Assembly (NCBI GenBank): GCA_003218345.1
Contig: QHNF01000193.1
Coordinates: 1-5,547 of the forward strand
Origin: Verrucomicrobiota bacterium
GTDB lineage: Bacteria > Verrucomicrobiota > Verrucomicrobiia > Chthoniobacterales > UBA10450
Reading direction: 5' to 3'
DNA length: 5,547 nt
In this document: piece by piece, positions 5,264 through 5,547 of the stretch
Layout of the letters: each line of letters opens with the position of its first letter
Numbering within the stretch: the first letter of the stretch is position 1
Notes under the pieces: generated by a model
Databases searched by the model: none
Told to the model about the DNA's origin: nothing
What the model saw: the letters and a program-made list of their open reading frames with translations, nothing else
Program-made: the position numbers and the translations under genes

Positions 5264-5547
5264 ATGCCTTCTAACGCTCAATGGACGAAATCGAAAACCG
5301 CGTGTCTTTACCGCTACAATCCAACTTCCCAGTACTTTGCGCGTGTCCGGTTTGGCGGCAAGCTGCACCGGAAAAAACTCGGCACGGACGATTATCAGTT
5401 GGCCCGGCGCAAGCTGGCAGACTTTCGCCGCGATCTTGGCCGCACCGATGCAAGCCTTGGCAATACTTCTCTGGCTGAGGTGCTCAGCAAATATGAGCGG
5501 ACGATTGGCGGATTGTCGGCCTCGTCGCAAAAAGACAAGCGTGCGCT
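5264..5547 (+). CDS. tyrosine recombinase/integrase, N-terminal part (runs off the right edge)
   Basis: Ninety-four residues are visible from the ATG at 5264. An in-frame ATG at 5252 would add four residues, and a TGA at 5243 bounds the frame. The segment YFARVRFGGKLHRKKLGT (24-41) has the short beta-strand pattern of an arm-type DNA-binding region of phage and island integrases. It is followed by a basic helix, DYQLARRKLADFRRDL (43-58), and by SLAEVLSKYERTI (69-81), the likely start of the SAM-like core-binding domain. The catalytic domain with its Arg-His-Arg-Tyr residues lies beyond the window, so activity cannot be judged. Position next to a tRNA 3' fragment supports site-specific integration. 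Other ORFs over these bases on both strands are shadows: this frame alone gives recognisable protein. Confidence 0.75.
   Translation, partial: MPSNAQWTKSKTACLYRYNPTSQYFARVRFGGKLHRKKLGTDDYQLARRKLADFRRDLGRTDASLGNTSLAEVLSKYERTIGGLSASSQKDKRA

Larger units (their letters stand above)
5160..5547 (+). mobile_element. left end of an integrated element (genomic island or prophage), partial
   Basis: From the inner edge of the tRNA fragment rightwards, the sequence becomes AT-rich (about 5165-5240) and then carries a tyrosine recombinase gene that leaves the window. On the minus strand the tRNA 3' half points away from the recombinase, toward the MBOAT gene. That polarity fits an element lying to the right, whose other end should carry the restored full tRNA. 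Only about 390 bp are visible, so the element's size, type and cargo are unknown. Confidence 0.6.

Noticed and set aside
5281..5478. Plus-strand ORF starting MDEIENRVSLP
   Set aside because: It is the +2-shifted shadow of the recombinase frame starting at 5264. The integrase-like strands and helices appear only in the latter.
5171..5530. 119-codon minus-strand ORF opposite the recombinase gene
   Set aside because: It is antisense to the plus-strand frame that gives clear integrase-like sequence, and its own translation shows no recognisable domain.

Overview
The window looks like a stretch of chromosome from a Gram-negative soil-type bacterium. My tentative guess is Verrucomicrobia (Spartobacteria-like), based on the flavour of the proteins and on a GGGCAAGCG/CGCTTGCCC palindrome that I associate with such genomes. 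This is recognition from memory, not a search result. No gene start shows a convincing Shine-Dalgarno sequence.

Layout, left to right. At 1-146 is the possible 3' end of an unrecognised rightward gene. A 57-bp palindromic repeat (144-200) follows, and both flanking genes stop inside it. At 198-1148 on the minus strand is a complete short-form class I mannose-6-phosphate isomerase. After a 112-bp divergent gap, three consecutive rightward genes follow: a VanZ-like membrane protein (1261-1728), a membrane-anchored SGNH-hydrolase-like protein with an Ig-like domain (1886-3606), and an AlgI-type MBOAT O-acyltransferase (3700-5107). Right of the MBOAT gene lies a 36-bp 3' half of a tRNA (5124-5159, minus strand), then an AT-rich stretch, then the start of a tyrosine recombinase gene that leaves the window at 5547. 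That is the signature of the end of an integrated element, with the island lying to the right.

How the genes fit together. MBOAT plus a periplasmic SGNH protein is the usual two-part machinery for O-acetylating an exported polysaccharide: MBOAT brings the acyl group across the membrane and the SGNH protein transfers or handles it outside. The mannose-6-phosphate isomerase could supply a sugar precursor, but it is transcribed divergently, so that link is inference. The acylation pair is broken in this sequence: the SGNH gene has an apparent 1-bp deletion near 3010 and the MBOAT gene an apparent 2-bp deletion near 4060. Everything else in both genes, including catalytic motifs and C-termini, is intact. 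Either the cassette has been inactivated recently or the assembly has two errors.

Other unexplained structure includes a perfect 16-bp inverted repeat with a 2-nt centre inside the SGNH coding region (2199-2232), and a T-arm-like hairpin just before the MBOAT start. I found no CRISPR array, rRNA gene or complete tRNA gene, and no gene-free stretch longer than 300 bases.
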